A DNA stretch of 64,000 bases from CAYWYR01 sp964462685 (GCA_964462685.1 CAYWYR010000018.1:1-64000), one strand, 5' to 3'. Numbered from the stretch's first letter, positions 53,293 through 63,486 are shown. Translations and numbers: made by a program. The notes: generated from the letters alone by a model not told the origin.

Positions 53293-55368
53293 ATGAAAAT
53301 TATCTACACATTAATTATTCTATTTATAGCCAGTCAAACAATGGCTGATGAATGGGTTCCGCTTAAAAGATCTCTTTATGAATATAGCGTTTCAGATATT
53401 GCTATTGCAGATGAAGAAAGAATTGTTGCAGTTGGGGAATTTGGTTCCATATACAAAGTTCATTTAAATGTATCCGGTGATGAAGATACTGAATATATAC
53501 AGGCAAGCGAAAACTGGGGCAAACTCAATGATGTAGAATATATAAAAGGTGCATTTTATACAGTCGGCAATAACGGTCTGATGTTTATATCAGACTCTAG
53601 CGGTAACGTATGGTCATTGTTACAAACCGATATCACAGAAGATCTTATTGCAGTTGGTTTCATAGAAAATGAACTACTTCTGGTTTCTGAAAGCAGTATT
53701 TATTCTTATGATGTAGGTTCAAGCAAACATGAACTTCTCTATTCTGGTAATGATATATGGAATGATATATTGTTCGAAAATAATAAAATCTACGGTGTTG
53801 GAGATAATGGATTGTTATTCACATACGATTTACAATTCGGGTATCAAACTTATGATTCTGGGGTAGATACGGATATATCAGTATTATTTTCAGATGATTC
53901 AGGTAACATATATTTTACCCCCGATAATTCATACATAATGCGTGCCGATAGTGATTTAAATATATTCGAGGAACTTGATATCCGCAGTCCTTTCGGTGAG
54001 GTATGGGCAGCGGATATAAACCAGTCGGGTAAAATCATGGTTTTTGGTTTGCTTAATGGGATGGTGCATGCCGTTGTCGACACAAACACGCGAGAGCTTC
54101 ATTACAGTAATTTTGCTTTAGTATCACCTACGATCAATAAAATTAATTACGGTAATGGACACAGTTTTTACGTTGGCGCTGAAGGGTCGATAGGTTATAT
54201 ATTTGACGAATTACTTGAGCCAGGTTTTAAAGGTTTTAATGCATTGTTTCATGTATATAATTCGAACTATGGTAACAGAAAACTCCAACAACAAGAAAAC
54301 CATATCGACTATTATTCGGGTTCGTTTGGCAGAATCAATGATTTATCTGGAGAGGTAGATACACTATTATTTAACTCTAATGGCACGGCTAGTTTCGATC
54401 ATTATATTGGTCGGGAAAATGAAAAACACTATGTTTTTAATAAGTTTTGGACACCGAATAATGTCACGTACCCCAGATTCTCCTATGTAGTTGATGATAG
54501 TATTTATCATATTGACACAGCCTCAAGTGCGAGCCAAAGATTAGGTTATTTTGAGAATGATAACTATGTATATGCGTTTGGCAATAGATTGATCTATCGC
54601 GCAAATAAAAAAACTTTTGATATCGAAGAAATTGATCCGGGTAGAAAAATAGATGCCTTTATAAAAACTGATGACAGTGAGTATTATGGGATAAACTTCG
54701 ATACTATACTTAAAAGTAACAATATGGTTGATTGGGAAGCTGTTGCACGCTATCCCTTAAAATTTTCGCAATTAGCATACTCTGAGGGTAATATTTATAT
54801 CATTGGGTCGGTAGGAAACAGCTTTAACGATACAATGAAAATATACAATGTACTTGATGATAAATTAGTATTCCAGTACTATACAGGAAAGGGTCTTAAT
54901 TTTTTGAATTTCTATGGTTCTGATATCGGTATGGGCAATGGTTTCAATAATTTATTCGCATATTCCACCGATGGTGGAAAATCTTGGACAGCCGACAGTA
55001 TAGAGGGGGCGTTTGATATTCGGAGCGTAGTACGCTTGGGCAATCATCTTTTAGCATATTCAAGAAATGATATTTATATCAAACCTATCATATCCACCTC
55101 TGTTGAAGAAGAAACTAACACTTTGATTGATAAAACACATATTTATCCAAATCCAACTTTACCAGGTCAGCTAATAACTATAAAGTCTTTAGATAATAAA
55201 AACCGATACCGATATAAAATTATAGACCAAGCAAGTAGGATCGTTTTTGAAGCGCAAGGAGAGGGTAACTCGATATTATTACCTACAAATCTTGCAACAG
55301 GAAACTATTTGCTAACTATTAGTCAAGGAGTTAATTTGTTAGCTGTCGAGAAACTTATAATAAATTAA
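53293..55368 (+). CDS. Large secreted BNR/propeller-like protein with T9SS type A sorting domain
   Basis: 691 residues from ATG 53293, with AAGGG upstream and a clean signal peptide (KIIYTLIILFIASQTMADEW); the longer open frame starts inside the hairpin. The body has recurring elements such as AVGEFGSIYKV, TVGNNGLMFISDSSGNVWSLL, GVGDNGLLFTYD and STDGGKSWTADSI, typical of Ycf48/BNR-like propellers. The C-terminus (THIYPNPTLPGQLITIKSL ... LATGNYLLTISQ ... KLIIN) is a type A sorting domain, so it is exported by the type IX system and displayed or released. AT-rich. Ligand unknown. Confidence 0.85.
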   Translation: MKIIYTLIILFIASQTMADEWVPLKRSLYEYSVSDIAIADEERIVAVGEFGSIYKVHLNVSGDEDTEYIQASENWGKLNDVEYIKGAFYTVGNNGLMFISDSSGNVWSLLQTDITEDLIAVGFIENELLLVSESSIYSYDVGSSKHELLYSGNDIWNDILFENNKIYGVGDNGLLFTYDLQFGYQTYDSGVDTDISVLFSDDSGNIYFTPDNSYIMRADSDLNIFEELDIRSPFGEVWAADINQSGKIMVFGLLNGMVHAVVDTNTRELHYSNFALVSPTINKINYGNGHSFYVGAEGSIGYIFDELLEPGFKGFNALFHVYNSNYGNRKLQQQENHIDYYSGSFGRINDLSGEVDTLLFNSNGTASFDHYIGRENEKHYVFNKFWTPNNVTYPRFSYVVDDSIYHIDTASSASQRLGYFENDNYVYAFGNRLIYRANKKTFDIEEIDPGRKIDAFIKTDDSEYYGINFDTILKSNNMVDWEAVARYPLKFSQLAYSEGNIYIIGSVGNSFNDTMKIYNVLDDKLVFQYYTGKGLNFLNFYGSDIGMGNGFNNLFAYSTDGGKSWTADSIEGAFDIRSVVRLGNHLLAYSRNDIYIKPIISTSVEEETNTLIDKTHIYPNPTLPGQLITIKSLDNKNRYRYKIIDQASRIVFEAQGEGNSILLPTNLATGNYLLTISQGVNLLAVEKLIIN

Positions 55369-55419
55369 TTCTGTAAACACAATTAATTTACCTGGATTCT
55401 TCAGTCATGTCTTATATTT

Positions 55420-55480
55420 CTACAAGCACTTCGACAGGCTCAGTGTGACACGAAGACTTGCCTCTGAATGACGAGGAATA
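55420..55480. repeat. Dispersed TGTCGAA-type repeat copy
   Basis: CAAGCACTTCGACAGGCTCAGTGTGAC is followed by GACTTGCCTCTGAATGACGAGG. Same element as at 9.77 and 51.5 kb, inverted relative to the first. Confidence 0.65.
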
Positions 55481-55673
55481 GAACTGCAACAATCCGATTG
55501 TCCCTCCATGAGGGACCACTTTACAGGCATGATTCCGATCACGACTAAAGTAAAGTGAGGTAGGTCTTTTATATCTCGATCTATCAAAAAGAAACCTCCC
55601 TCGATTCGCATTACATTTAATAAGAATTAAATGTGCTTATCGGTCCCTCCAGGAGCGGCAGTTTTTATTCTTT

Positions 55674-55816
55674 GTCATTCAGAACGAGTCCCCGAAGTGA
55701 AGAATCCAGTTTGAAAGGGCGTTTCAATAGAAACTCCGTAGTCTTAAAGGGTCTAAGACATCACCCATTCATAGATTCTTCGGCAGCGAAGACTTGCCTC
55801 TGAATGACGGGTGGCC
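55674..55816. repeat. Inverted pair of GTCATTC-GAAGTGAAGAATC dispersed repeats
   Basis: TGTCATTCAGAACGAG ... GAAGTGAAGAATCC (55674-55711) is mirrored by ATAGATTCTTCGGCAGCGAAG ... CTGAATGACGGG (55772-55812). The remaining bases of the 570-bp gap between 55369 and 55937 show no gene. Confidence 0.6.
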
Positions 55817-55937
55817 AATAGCTTTTACACTAATCATCTCTCCCAAAGGCTAAACATAACACCTCCCCACCAAACAAACCTCTAAACCGTCCTATCGTAT
55901 CTGTTGCTTAAATTGGTTATTAAATCAGATACCCGAC

Positions 55938-56954
55938 CTGAAAAAACTTCTACATCTATTCCTGTTTCTCTCCGCGTTCTTTACCTGCTCTATGGCGGGT
56001 GTGGCGTGGGTTGGCAATGCCGATCCTTTCGAGCTTTCGAACATTTACCTGGGTGTGGAATACGCCGTGCTGATACTGGGATTCCTTACTGCCCACGAGT
56101 TCGGGCATTACTTCGCGGCTAAGTATCATCGGGTGCCGTGTACCCTGCCGTACTACATCCCGTTCCCGATCACGCCGATGTTCCCCATATCTTTCGGAAC
56201 TATGGGTGCGGTTATCAAGATTCGCGGGGCAATACCGAACCGCAAGGCACTCTTTGATATCGGTGTTGCTGGCCCATTGGCCGGGTTTGTGGTGTGTTAC
56301 GGTTTTCTTGTTTATGGATTTATGAGCTTGGAGGGTATGGATTACTTGCTAAAGTTCCATCCTGAGTTTGATCCTGCCGCACCACCGGTGGAGGGCGCTT
56401 TGTTCTTTGGGGATACGCTTCTTTTTTATATCACAAAGTACTTTTTCGTTCCCGAAGGGGCTTTTGTTCCTCCTATGCACGAGATCTATCACTACCCGTA
56501 TCTGAATGTCGGTTGGTTCGGGCTTTTCGTAACCGCTCTTAATATGCTACCACTAGGTCAGCTGGACGGTGGACACATCTTATATGCGATGGTTGGCAAG
56601 AGGCAGTGGAAAATAGGGCGGGCGTTCTGGATTTTCCTGATAGTGATAGGTTTTTCATCCATCTTCGCTTTCTTCCAGGAAGCCTTGGATATGTATTACC
56701 GAGAAGACGAGCTTTCCTCTATTACCGAGCGGCTTTATTTTATGCTCACTAATATGCGTTCAGCTATGCCATGGCTGTTTATGGGCTGGGGCGGTTGGCT
56801 GTTCTGGGCTGTCCTTGCACGTTTCTTCACAGGCATCAAGCATCCGCCTATCTCGGGCGGGCCTATCGGGGGCGTGAGGATGTTTATAGGCATCATCACA
56901 TTCTTGATATTCATCCTCTGCTTCTCTTGGAACGGCATATATTTCAATTTGTAA
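55938..56954 (+). CDS. Site-2 protease family (M50) membrane metalloprotease
   Basis: The ATG at 55992 gives 320 residues, but the 18 codons before it encode the expected first helix (KKLLHLFLFLSAFFTCSMAG). Translation should therefore begin near CTG 55938, with no ATG/GTG/TTG in frame. Zinc site HExxH is in LTAHEFGHYFAAKY; the third ligand motif is MLPLGQLDGGHILYA. About seven helices in all. Site-2 proteases cut transmembrane segments of anti-sigma factors or signal remnants. ATLPYxIPFP-type sequence (TLPYYIPFPI) groups it with the FtsH-independent S2P-like proteases of cyanobacteria and FCB bacteria. Substrate unknown. Confidence 0.85.
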   Translation: MKKLLHLFLFLSAFFTCSMAGVAWVGNADPFELSNIYLGVEYAVLILGFLTAHEFGHYFAAKYHRVPCTLPYYIPFPITPMFPISFGTMGAVIKIRGAIPNRKALFDIGVAGPLAGFVVCYGFLVYGFMSLEGMDYLLKFHPEFDPAAPPVEGALFFGDTLLFYITKYFFVPEGAFVPPMHEIYHYPYLNVGWFGLFVTALNMLPLGQLDGGHILYAMVGKRQWKIGRAFWIFLIVIGFSSIFAFFQEALDMYYREDELSSITERLYFMLTNMRSAMPWLFMGWGGWLFWAVLARFFTGIKHPPISGGPIGGVRMFIGIITFLIFILCFSWNGIYFNL

Positions 56955-57051
56955 ACTGTTTTCCTTATAAAAGTTTACTCAGTTGCAACATATAATCGCC
57001 GCCTTCGTCAAATGCATCAAGTAAACTGTTTTCTATCATTTAGTTTACATT

Positions 57052-57678
57052 ATGCAAGAAGATATTATCGACCAAAACACTAAAGAAGACAAGCAAAGAG
57101 AACGTATCCTAGCATCTTCCATCAAGCTATTCATTGAATATGGGTTCAAAAAACTCACTGTTGATGAGATAGCTAATTCTATCGGACTATCCAAAAGAAC
57201 CCTTTATAAATACTATTCAAGCAAAGAAGAACTGCTGAAGGCGACTATGGAATATCGCCAAAAACAGATTTTTGCTATGGTATCCCCGATTATCAGGGAT
57301 AATGATCTAAATACTATTGAAAAGATCACTTCCCTCGGCGAACTCATCTCAACCGAATTAGCCGACCCCCCGGTAAAACTGCTGATGGACATAGAAACTG
57401 CCATGCCCGATATATGTTCCGAGTTCAAAGATATGAGAAGGCAGAATCTTATGCACGAATTCAGTTACCTCTACCAGGAAGGTATGGATACTGGATATTT
57501 CAGGCAGGATATGAATATTGATTTTGTCAGCGAGATGTATTACCAGCTTATGGAGAATATGATTCATCCTAATGTAGAAAAAAGGCTTAAAATGCACGCT
57601 TCGGAAATCTATAAATGTATGAGCAGTATACTTTTCGAAGGGCTCTTTACCTCAAAAGTAAGAGGAATGGAAGAATGA
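57052..57678 (+). CDS. TetR-family transcriptional regulator of the efflux operon
   Basis: 208 residues. The N-terminal DNA-binding domain is RERILASSIKLFIEYGFKKLTVDEIANSIGLSKRTLYKYYSSKEELL, the TetR helix-turn-helix with its Y-x-Y-F/Y-S-x-K-E-x-L end. The remaining helices form a ligand-binding domain of unknown specificity. The stop codon overlaps the tolC-like start (ATGA, 57675-57678), so regulator and pump are translated together. Autoregulated repression lifted by a pump substrate is the usual scheme (inference). Confidence 0.92.
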   Translation: MQEDIIDQNTKEDKQRERILASSIKLFIEYGFKKLTVDEIANSIGLSKRTLYKYYSSKEELLKATMEYRQKQIFAMVSPIIRDNDLNTIEKITSLGELISTELADPPVKLLMDIETAMPDICSEFKDMRRQNLMHEFSYLYQEGMDTGYFRQDMNIDFVSEMYYQLMENMIHPNVEKRLKMHASEIYKCMSSILFEGLFTSKVRGMEE

Positions 57679-59048
57679 GAAACTTAGTTATTACGCATAC
57701 ATTATGGATATCGGTTTTGATAGGGTTATCCTCAATTGCGATATCCAGACCTATGACAATCGAGGATGTTACATCCGCTGCGGTAGCCAATAGCCATACG
57801 CTTAATCTCAGAAAACATCAGCTATCCCAAGCCGAAGCACAGCTGGATCAGGCAAGAGCCAGCCGCTATGGGGATTTGGATTTTCAGGCCGGATACACTA
57901 GACTTTCCGATGTACCAGAGTTCTTTTTCAATTTTACTGATATACTGCCTCCAGCGGCACTTGCTCAGCTTTTCACTCCGGATATCTTAAACCAGATACA
58001 GAATACCGATCCCCAGCCTATCGTACCAGTTATACTTGATAACTATACTTTGCAGCTATCAGCTAGCCAGCCTCTGTTCACGGGGTTTGCGCTCAGTAAT
58101 GCCCAGGAAGCCAGAGAGCTAGGAGTAAAAGCGCAGAAAGCAAATCTCGAAAGAGACGCAGAATCCATCGAGCTCCAGGCTTCAGAAGCTTACTGGTCCC
58201 TTTACAAACTGATACAGATGCAGAAAGCCGCACAGGCTTCCTACGATCAGCTACAAAAAAATCTTGATAATGTAAGCAATCTACGTGATGCAGGTCTTGC
58301 AACCCAGGCCGATTACTTGAAGTTGGAAGTGGCCCGTTCCGAAGCGAAAATGGCGATCATCGAGATCCAAAACGGAATTATGCTTTCCACTATCAACCTT
58401 AATACACTTATGGATAGGCCGATTAACGAACCTATCGAACCTGTTACGACACCCGAAAACACTTTGGTAATAGATCAGCAGCCAAACTTCGAGATGGCCG
58501 TATCGAACAGAAAAGACATTAAAGCAAGCGAACTTTCCGTTGATGCTGCGGCTAAAAGTGTCGAGATATCAGAAGCATCATACTGGCCAAGCTTATCTCT
58601 GGCGGGTAATTTCTACTATAATAATCCTAACCAGAGGGTTCAGCCACTTGTAGATGAATTCAACGAGACATGGGACGTAGGTATCTACCTACAATACAGC
58701 ATTTCCGATATCTGGAAAACCGATTATCAGGTTCAGGAAGCTGAAACAAACCGGATGATGGCCAAGGAGCAGCTCGAACTTCAAAAAGATATGCTTGCCG
58801 TTGAAGTTTCCCGAGCATATCTGGAAGTAGAAAAGCAGTTACAGAAAATTGAAGCTACCAAAACTACTGTGGCGCAGGCTAGAGAAAGCCGAAGAATGAC
58901 AGAAGATCAGTATAATAATGGTTTAGCCATAGCAACTGATCTCATAGATACCGAAAACGCCCTGCTGCGAGCTGAAATCAACTACAATACGGCGGTTGCT
59001 GATCTACAGATAGCAAAGGCCAAACTTGATTACGCCTTGGGCAGATAG
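57675..59048 (+). CDS. TolC-like outer-membrane efflux protein
   Basis: 457 residues from ATG 57675, which overlaps the TetR stop and has GGAA upstream; the longer open frame reads into the regulator. Signal peptide LWISVLIGLSSIAIS. Two outer-membrane-factor repeats follow, rich in Ala/Gln/Glu coiled coil: residues about 20-220 (MTIEDVTSAAVANSHTLNLRKHQLSQAEAQLDQARASRYGD) and about 240-457 (RKDIKASELSVDAAAKSVEISEASYWPSLSLAGNFYYNNP, ending QIAKAKLDYALG). Forms the trimeric exit duct for the RND pump encoded downstream. Confidence 0.92.
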   Translation: MRNLVITHTLWISVLIGLSSIAISRPMTIEDVTSAAVANSHTLNLRKHQLSQAEAQLDQARASRYGDLDFQAGYTRLSDVPEFFFNFTDILPPAALAQLFTPDILNQIQNTDPQPIVPVILDNYTLQLSASQPLFTGFALSNAQEARELGVKAQKANLERDAESIELQASEAYWSLYKLIQMQKAAQASYDQLQKNLDNVSNLRDAGLATQADYLKLEVARSEAKMAIIEIQNGIMLSTINLNTLMDRPINEPIEPVTTPENTLVIDQQPNFEMAVSNRKDIKASELSVDAAAKSVEISEASYWPSLSLAGNFYYNNPNQRVQPLVDEFNETWDVGIYLQYSISDIWKTDYQVQEAETNRMMAKEQLELQKDMLAVEVSRAYLEVEKQLQKIEATKTTVAQARESRRMTEDQYNNGLAIATDLIDTENALLRAEINYNTAVADLQIAKAKLDYALGR

Positions 59049-59088
59049 TCTAAACTAGAAACAGAAAAAAATCATAAATATTGATATC

Positions 59089-60216
59089 ATGAAGAAAAAG
59101 ATCATAGGCTTACTCCTCGTACTGGTTATAGCAGGCGCGATAGCATTTGCACTCTATGAAAACAAACAAGTACTCGATGAAGCTAAGGCTCCAAAAGAAA
59201 TGAACCTTAGGGTACCGGTAAATGTATATACTGCTGGCTATGGGGTAGTATCTGATTCTATCTCGAAAGTTGGAACGCTCCAGCCCATAGAAGAGATTAC
59301 TGTAGTTTCAGAAGGTAATGGCCGTATTACTCAGTTGATGTTTGAGGAAGGTAGCTATGTAAAAGCAGGCCAGACCCTTGCTGTGCTTGATAGCGATATG
59401 CAGAAAGCCCAGCTTATGGCAGCCGAGGCCCAGTTTTCAAAAGCCGAGAAAGATTATAAAAGACTTTCGGGATTGCTTGAAAGGGGATCGGTAACCGAAT
59501 CGCAGGTAGAGCAAGCTCTATTAGGCTACCAAAGCGCTGAATCACAACTTCTGATAGCAAAAAAACAGCTAGAAAATATGACTATAACAGCAGGCATTTC
59601 AGGTATCGTATCTGAAAAGAAATCCAACAAAGGTGCTTTTGTTGGAGTAGGATCACCTATAGCCGATATTGTGAATACATCTATCCTTGAACTTGAAATC
59701 AAACTCTCTGAACAGGATATACCAAAGATCAATACTGGACAAACTGTTAGTGTGTACTCAGAATTGTTCCAAGGAGAATTAATCTCAGGCAATGTTAAAT
59801 ACATAGCTCCTACCGCTGATAAAGACAGAATGTATCCTGTAAAGATATCACTGGGTAATCTCCCCGGGAATAAATTAAGGGCAGGTATGTTCGCTAATGT
59901 AAGCTTCGATTGGAATTCCGATAAAGAGAATATAATGATACCGACTAAAGCGGTAGCGGGCGAAGCAGGTGATAATTTTGTGTTTGTCGAACAGTCGGGC
60001 AAGGCTATCCGCAAACCCGTGACTATTGGCTCAATCTCCGGTGAGCTATCATCTGTTATCACTGGCCTGGAGCCAGGCGAGAAAGTTATAATTACCAGCG
60101 TTGCCGATCTAGAAGATGGTAGTCCCGTAACTCTTCTAGAAGACACTAACCCGGTAGAAGTGTTATCTAATGCTGTACAAGAAGACGCAATGGTTACTGA
60201 CGATATCGTTGAATAA
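59089..60216 (+). CDS. RND efflux periplasmic adaptor (MFP/HlyD family)
   Basis: 375 residues. An N-terminal membrane anchor (IIGLLLVLVIAGAIAFALYE) without lipobox. A lipoyl half-motif follows (EEGSYVKAGQTLAVLDSDMQKAQL), then a short alpha-hairpin (AAEAQFSKAEKDYKRLSGLLERGSVTESQVEQALLGYQSAESQL), a second lipoyl half (ITAGISGIVSEKKSNKGAFVGVGSPIADI) and beta-barrel/MP domains. Bridges TolC and the inner-membrane pump. 40 nt after the TolC-like gene. Confidence 0.93.
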   Translation: MKKKIIGLLLVLVIAGAIAFALYENKQVLDEAKAPKEMNLRVPVNVYTAGYGVVSDSISKVGTLQPIEEITVVSEGNGRITQLMFEEGSYVKAGQTLAVLDSDMQKAQLMAAEAQFSKAEKDYKRLSGLLERGSVTESQVEQALLGYQSAESQLLIAKKQLENMTITAGISGIVSEKKSNKGAFVGVGSPIADIVNTSILELEIKLSEQDIPKINTGQTVSVYSELFQGELISGNVKYIAPTADKDRMYPVKISLGNLPGNKLRAGMFANVSFDWNSDKENIMIPTKAVAGEAGDNFVFVEQSGKAIRKPVTIGSISGELSSVITGLEPGEKVIITSVADLEDGSPVTLLEDTNPVEVLSNAVQEDAMVTDDIVE

Positions 60217-60252
60217 TCACCCCCTGAAGAATTAGAATAATTAGGCATATCA

Positions 60253-63200
60253 ATGACTTTAACTGAAATATCGATAAAAAGACCTACACTGATAGTTGTA
60301 CTCTTCAGCGTTTTGGGTTTTCTGGGTCTTGTAGGGTATAGCAACCTTAAATATGAACTTCTCCCAGATATGAGTTTCCCTGTACTTACGGTTACGACCG
60401 TATATCCTGGTGCGGGCCCAACAGAGGTTGAAAATTCTGTTACAAAAGAAATAGAAGATCAGCTTGTATCTCTGGAAGGTATCAGAACGGTTATCTCTAA
60501 CTCCTCAGAAGGGTTTTCGCTTATCGTTGTTGAAATGCAGCAGTCTGTTGATGTACAGGAAGCTCTTCAGGAAGCTGAAAGATTACTTAACCAAGTAACT
60601 GGCGCACTACCCGAAGAAGCCGATGAACCTATACTATCAAACATATCACTATCGGAAATACCGGTTCTCAGAATGGGTATCACATCCGATATGGATCCCA
60701 AAGATTTCAAAAAGTTCGTTGAAGATAAAATTGTTCCTTCTATTTCCAAAGTGGAAGGGGTAGGCCGTATCGGGCTTGTAGGTGGGCTTGAAAGGGAAAT
60801 AGAAGTAAGGCTCAATGCTGATAGAATAGCCGCAAAAGGTCTCGATATTACGCAGCTTGTACAGCTAACCGGGCTTTCCAATATGGAGTACCCAACTGGT
60901 AGCCTTGAAACCAGCGAAAACAAATATACTGTACGCCTCGCTGGCAAATTCAATAATATCGAAGAACTCCGCAACCAGACCGTAGGCTTCGGCCCTTCGG
61001 GAGAAAGCGTACGCCTCGGTGATGTTGCGACCGTGGTTGACGCTACTGCCGATCCTGAAAATATCGCCCGCATAACCGTAATGGAGAAAGGCCTCAGAAA
61101 TACAGCCGTAGGAATGCTTGTGGTTAAGCAAAGCGATGCAAACGCTGTTGATATGAGCCGGTCGGTACGCGAAAGGCTAGTTGAACTAGAAGAAATTCAC
61201 GCTGATAAAAACTTAGATTTCGAGATCACTCAAGATGGGTCCGAGTTCACAATCGAAGCCGCTAACGCTGTACAGTTCGATTTAATGCTTGCCGTGATAA
61301 TGGTAGCGCTTGTAATGCTATTGTTCCTCCATAGCCTTCGTAATTCACTCATAGTTATGATAGCCATACCCGCATCCCTAATCAGTACTTTTCTGATGAT
61401 GTGGCTTCTAGACTTCTCACTGAACCTTATGACATTACTTGCGATGTCGCTTGTTATCGGTATCCTAGTGGATGATTCCATAGTGGTATTGGAAAACATT
61501 TACCGCTACCTGGAGAAAGGGATGCCAAGGCGACTTGCCGCCCTCAAAGGAAGAAATGAGATCGGATTTGCGGCACTGTCAATCACCATGATCGATGTTG
61601 TAGTATTCCTGCCACTCGCCGTCGTTACAGGTATCATAGGTAACATCCTCAGAGAGTTCTCCCTTGTGATGGCAACTTCCACCCTCCTATCTTTACTTGT
61701 ATCATTTACCATTACGCCAGCATTGGCCGCTCGTATCGGTAAGGTTGAGACTATTAACAAAAGTAATCCCTTTGGCTGGATAGCCCATAAATTCGAACAG
61801 TTTCAAGATTGGCTCACAGAACAATACGGCCATATACTTAAATGGAGCCTGGATCACTATAAAACGATCATTGTAGGTGCGGGAGCATTGTTTATCGCTT
61901 CTCTGCTATTGCCTGCAAACGGTTTTATCGGTGGTGAATTTATCACCAAAGCCGATCAAGGTGATTTCTCTATGGTGCTTGAAGGCAGGCCAGGGATGAC
62001 GATCGAGGAATCAGATGCCATAGCCAAGCGTGCCGAAAAAATCATTATGGATATGCCTTATGTAAGCACGATATTCACCAACGTAGGTGCTTCGAGCGAC
62101 GGGCTTTTAACAACTTCCAGCGAAAACGTATCAGAGGTAAATATCTCTCTTGTGCCAGCCACCGAGCGGCCAATCAGTACTGAGATATTCATGGAGGACC
62201 TCAGAGAGCAATTAATGGTAATCCCTGATATAAAAGTTGAGATGCGCCCAATCGGTATATTCGGTTCAGCCGACGAAACGCCTATCCAAGTTGTGCTTAA
62301 CGGCCCCAACGATGATGCCGTACGTCAGGCAGCGGATACTCTGTTCAGGGTAATGTCTAAGGTGCCTGGTACTTCCGATGTTCGCCTTTCATCTCAGTCC
62401 GGTAACCCGGAAACCAAGATTTCAGTAGATAGGGATAAGCTATCAACTTTCGGACTTTCTATCGCGCAGGTAGGGCAGGTATTGCGTGTGGCACTCGCCG
62501 GTGATGACTCTTCGGAAATAACACTCGGTGGCGAAGAATACGATATAAATATAAAACTAGATGAAAGTGATAGAAACGATATTACCGATCTTAGGTATGT
62601 GCCTTTCGTTACTCCACAGGGAAATACCGTTTACCTAGGCCAGTTTGCCGATATAGTTCAGACAGTCGGCCCCACTAAGCTAAGCCGATTCAATAGAAAC
62701 AGATCGATCACTGTTACTTCACAGACTTCTGGCAGGCCAGTAGGCGATATAGTAGCTCAGTTCCGTAATGAGATCGCTGGATATGAACTGCCGGTTGGTG
62801 TAGAGTTGGAATATCTAGGTGAAGAGAAAAACCAACAGGATTCAAACTCCAGCTTGCTGATTGCAATGCTCGCTGCCATTGTATTCATGTACCTCGTAAT
62901 GGTAGCCTTATATGATAGCTACTCCTATCCGCTGATTATACTTTTCTCATTACCGCTCGCTCTTATCGGTGCTTTCCTCGCGCTTGCCCTCACACTTAAT
63001 ACTCTAAACATATTCTCGATTATCGGTATGATTGTCCTCATGGGGCTCGTGGGTAAAAACGCGATTTTACTGGTTGATAGAGCTAACCAGATGATTCGTG
63101 AAGAAGGACTGGAAGTAAAGCCCGCCCTTCTGGAAGCAGCAAGCACCAGGCTGCGCCCGATACTTATGACAACCATCTCACTTATCATCGGTATAATGCC

Positions 63201-63486
63201 GATAGCACTCGCAACGGGGGCAGGTTCAGAATGGAAGCACGGTCTGGCATGGGTACTTATCGGTGGGCTTACAAGCTCTATGTTCCTTACGCTCGTAGTA
63301 GTCCCTGCAGTATATATAATGTTTGATAAAGTAGGTGGCTTTTTCGGTAGATTCCGCAAAAAAGATAAAGACGGTAAAGACCTACCGCCAACTAATGGAA
63401 ACGGTTCCACCCATCTGGATCCAAAACTATACGCCTCGCTCACAGATGGCGAAAAAGCATTCCTAGAAGAGGAGAAAACAGTATAA
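60253..63486 (+). CDS. RND family multidrug efflux transporter (AcrB/HAE1-like)
   Basis: 1077 residues, twelve transmembrane helices and two large periplasmic loops. Start LTEISIKRPTLIVVLFSVLGFLGLVGYSNL is typical of HAE1 pumps. Helix 4 carries the proton-relay pair (GILVDDSIVVLENIYRYL), and helix 10 has the matching Lys (MGLVGKNAILLVDRANQ). The end of the second half, RLRPILMTTISLIIGIMPIALATGAGSEW, is diagnostic. The cytosolic tail is charged and ends EEEKTV. Likely substrates are amphipathic drugs or bile-salt-like compounds; specificity cannot be read. The last 34 bp are duplicated 400 bp downstream. Confidence 0.95.
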   Translation: MTLTEISIKRPTLIVVLFSVLGFLGLVGYSNLKYELLPDMSFPVLTVTTVYPGAGPTEVENSVTKEIEDQLVSLEGIRTVISNSSEGFSLIVVEMQQSVDVQEALQEAERLLNQVTGALPEEADEPILSNISLSEIPVLRMGITSDMDPKDFKKFVEDKIVPSISKVEGVGRIGLVGGLEREIEVRLNADRIAAKGLDITQLVQLTGLSNMEYPTGSLETSENKYTVRLAGKFNNIEELRNQTVGFGPSGESVRLGDVATVVDATADPENIARITVMEKGLRNTAVGMLVVKQSDANAVDMSRSVRERLVELEEIHADKNLDFEITQDGSEFTIEAANAVQFDLMLAVIMVALVMLLFLHSLRNSLIVMIAIPASLISTFLMMWLLDFSLNLMTLLAMSLVIGILVDDSIVVLENIYRYLEKGMPRRLAALKGRNEIGFAALSITMIDVVVFLPLAVVTGIIGNILREFSLVMATSTLLSLLVSFTITPALAARIGKVETINKSNPFGWIAHKFEQFQDWLTEQYGHILKWSLDHYKTIIVGAGALFIASLLLPANGFIGGEFITKADQGDFSMVLEGRPGMTIEESDAIAKRAEKIIMDMPYVSTIFTNVGASSDGLLTTSSENVSEVNISLVPATERPISTEIFMEDLREQLMVIPDIKVEMRPIGIFGSADETPIQVVLNGPNDDAVRQAADTLFRVMSKVPGTSDVRLSSQSGNPETKISVDRDKLSTFGLSIAQVGQVLRVALAGDDSSEITLGGEEYDINIKLDESDRNDITDLRYVPFVTPQGNTVYLGQFADIVQTVGPTKLSRFNRNRSITVTSQTSGRPVGDIVAQFRNEIAGYELPVGVELEYLGEEKNQQDSNSSLLIAMLAAIVFMYLVMVALYDSYSYPLIILFSLPLALIGAFLALALTLNTLNIFSIIGMIVLMGLVGKNAILLVDRANQMIREEGLEVKPALLEAASTRLRPILMTTISLIIGIMPIALATGAGSEWKHGLAWVLIGGLTSSMFLTLVVVPAVYIMFDKVGGFFGRFRKKDKDGKDLPPTNGNGSTHLDPKLYASLTDGEKAFLEEEKTV

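Noticed and set aside
55904..56122. 72-codon frame overlapping the start of the site-2 protease
   Set aside because: Starts with TTG, has no recognisable domain, and runs in a different frame over the conserved first helix of the protease.
59526..60344. 272-codon minus-strand open frame across the adaptor/RND junction
   Set aside because: Ser/Ile-rich translation typical of antisense frames; the + strand genes there are certain.
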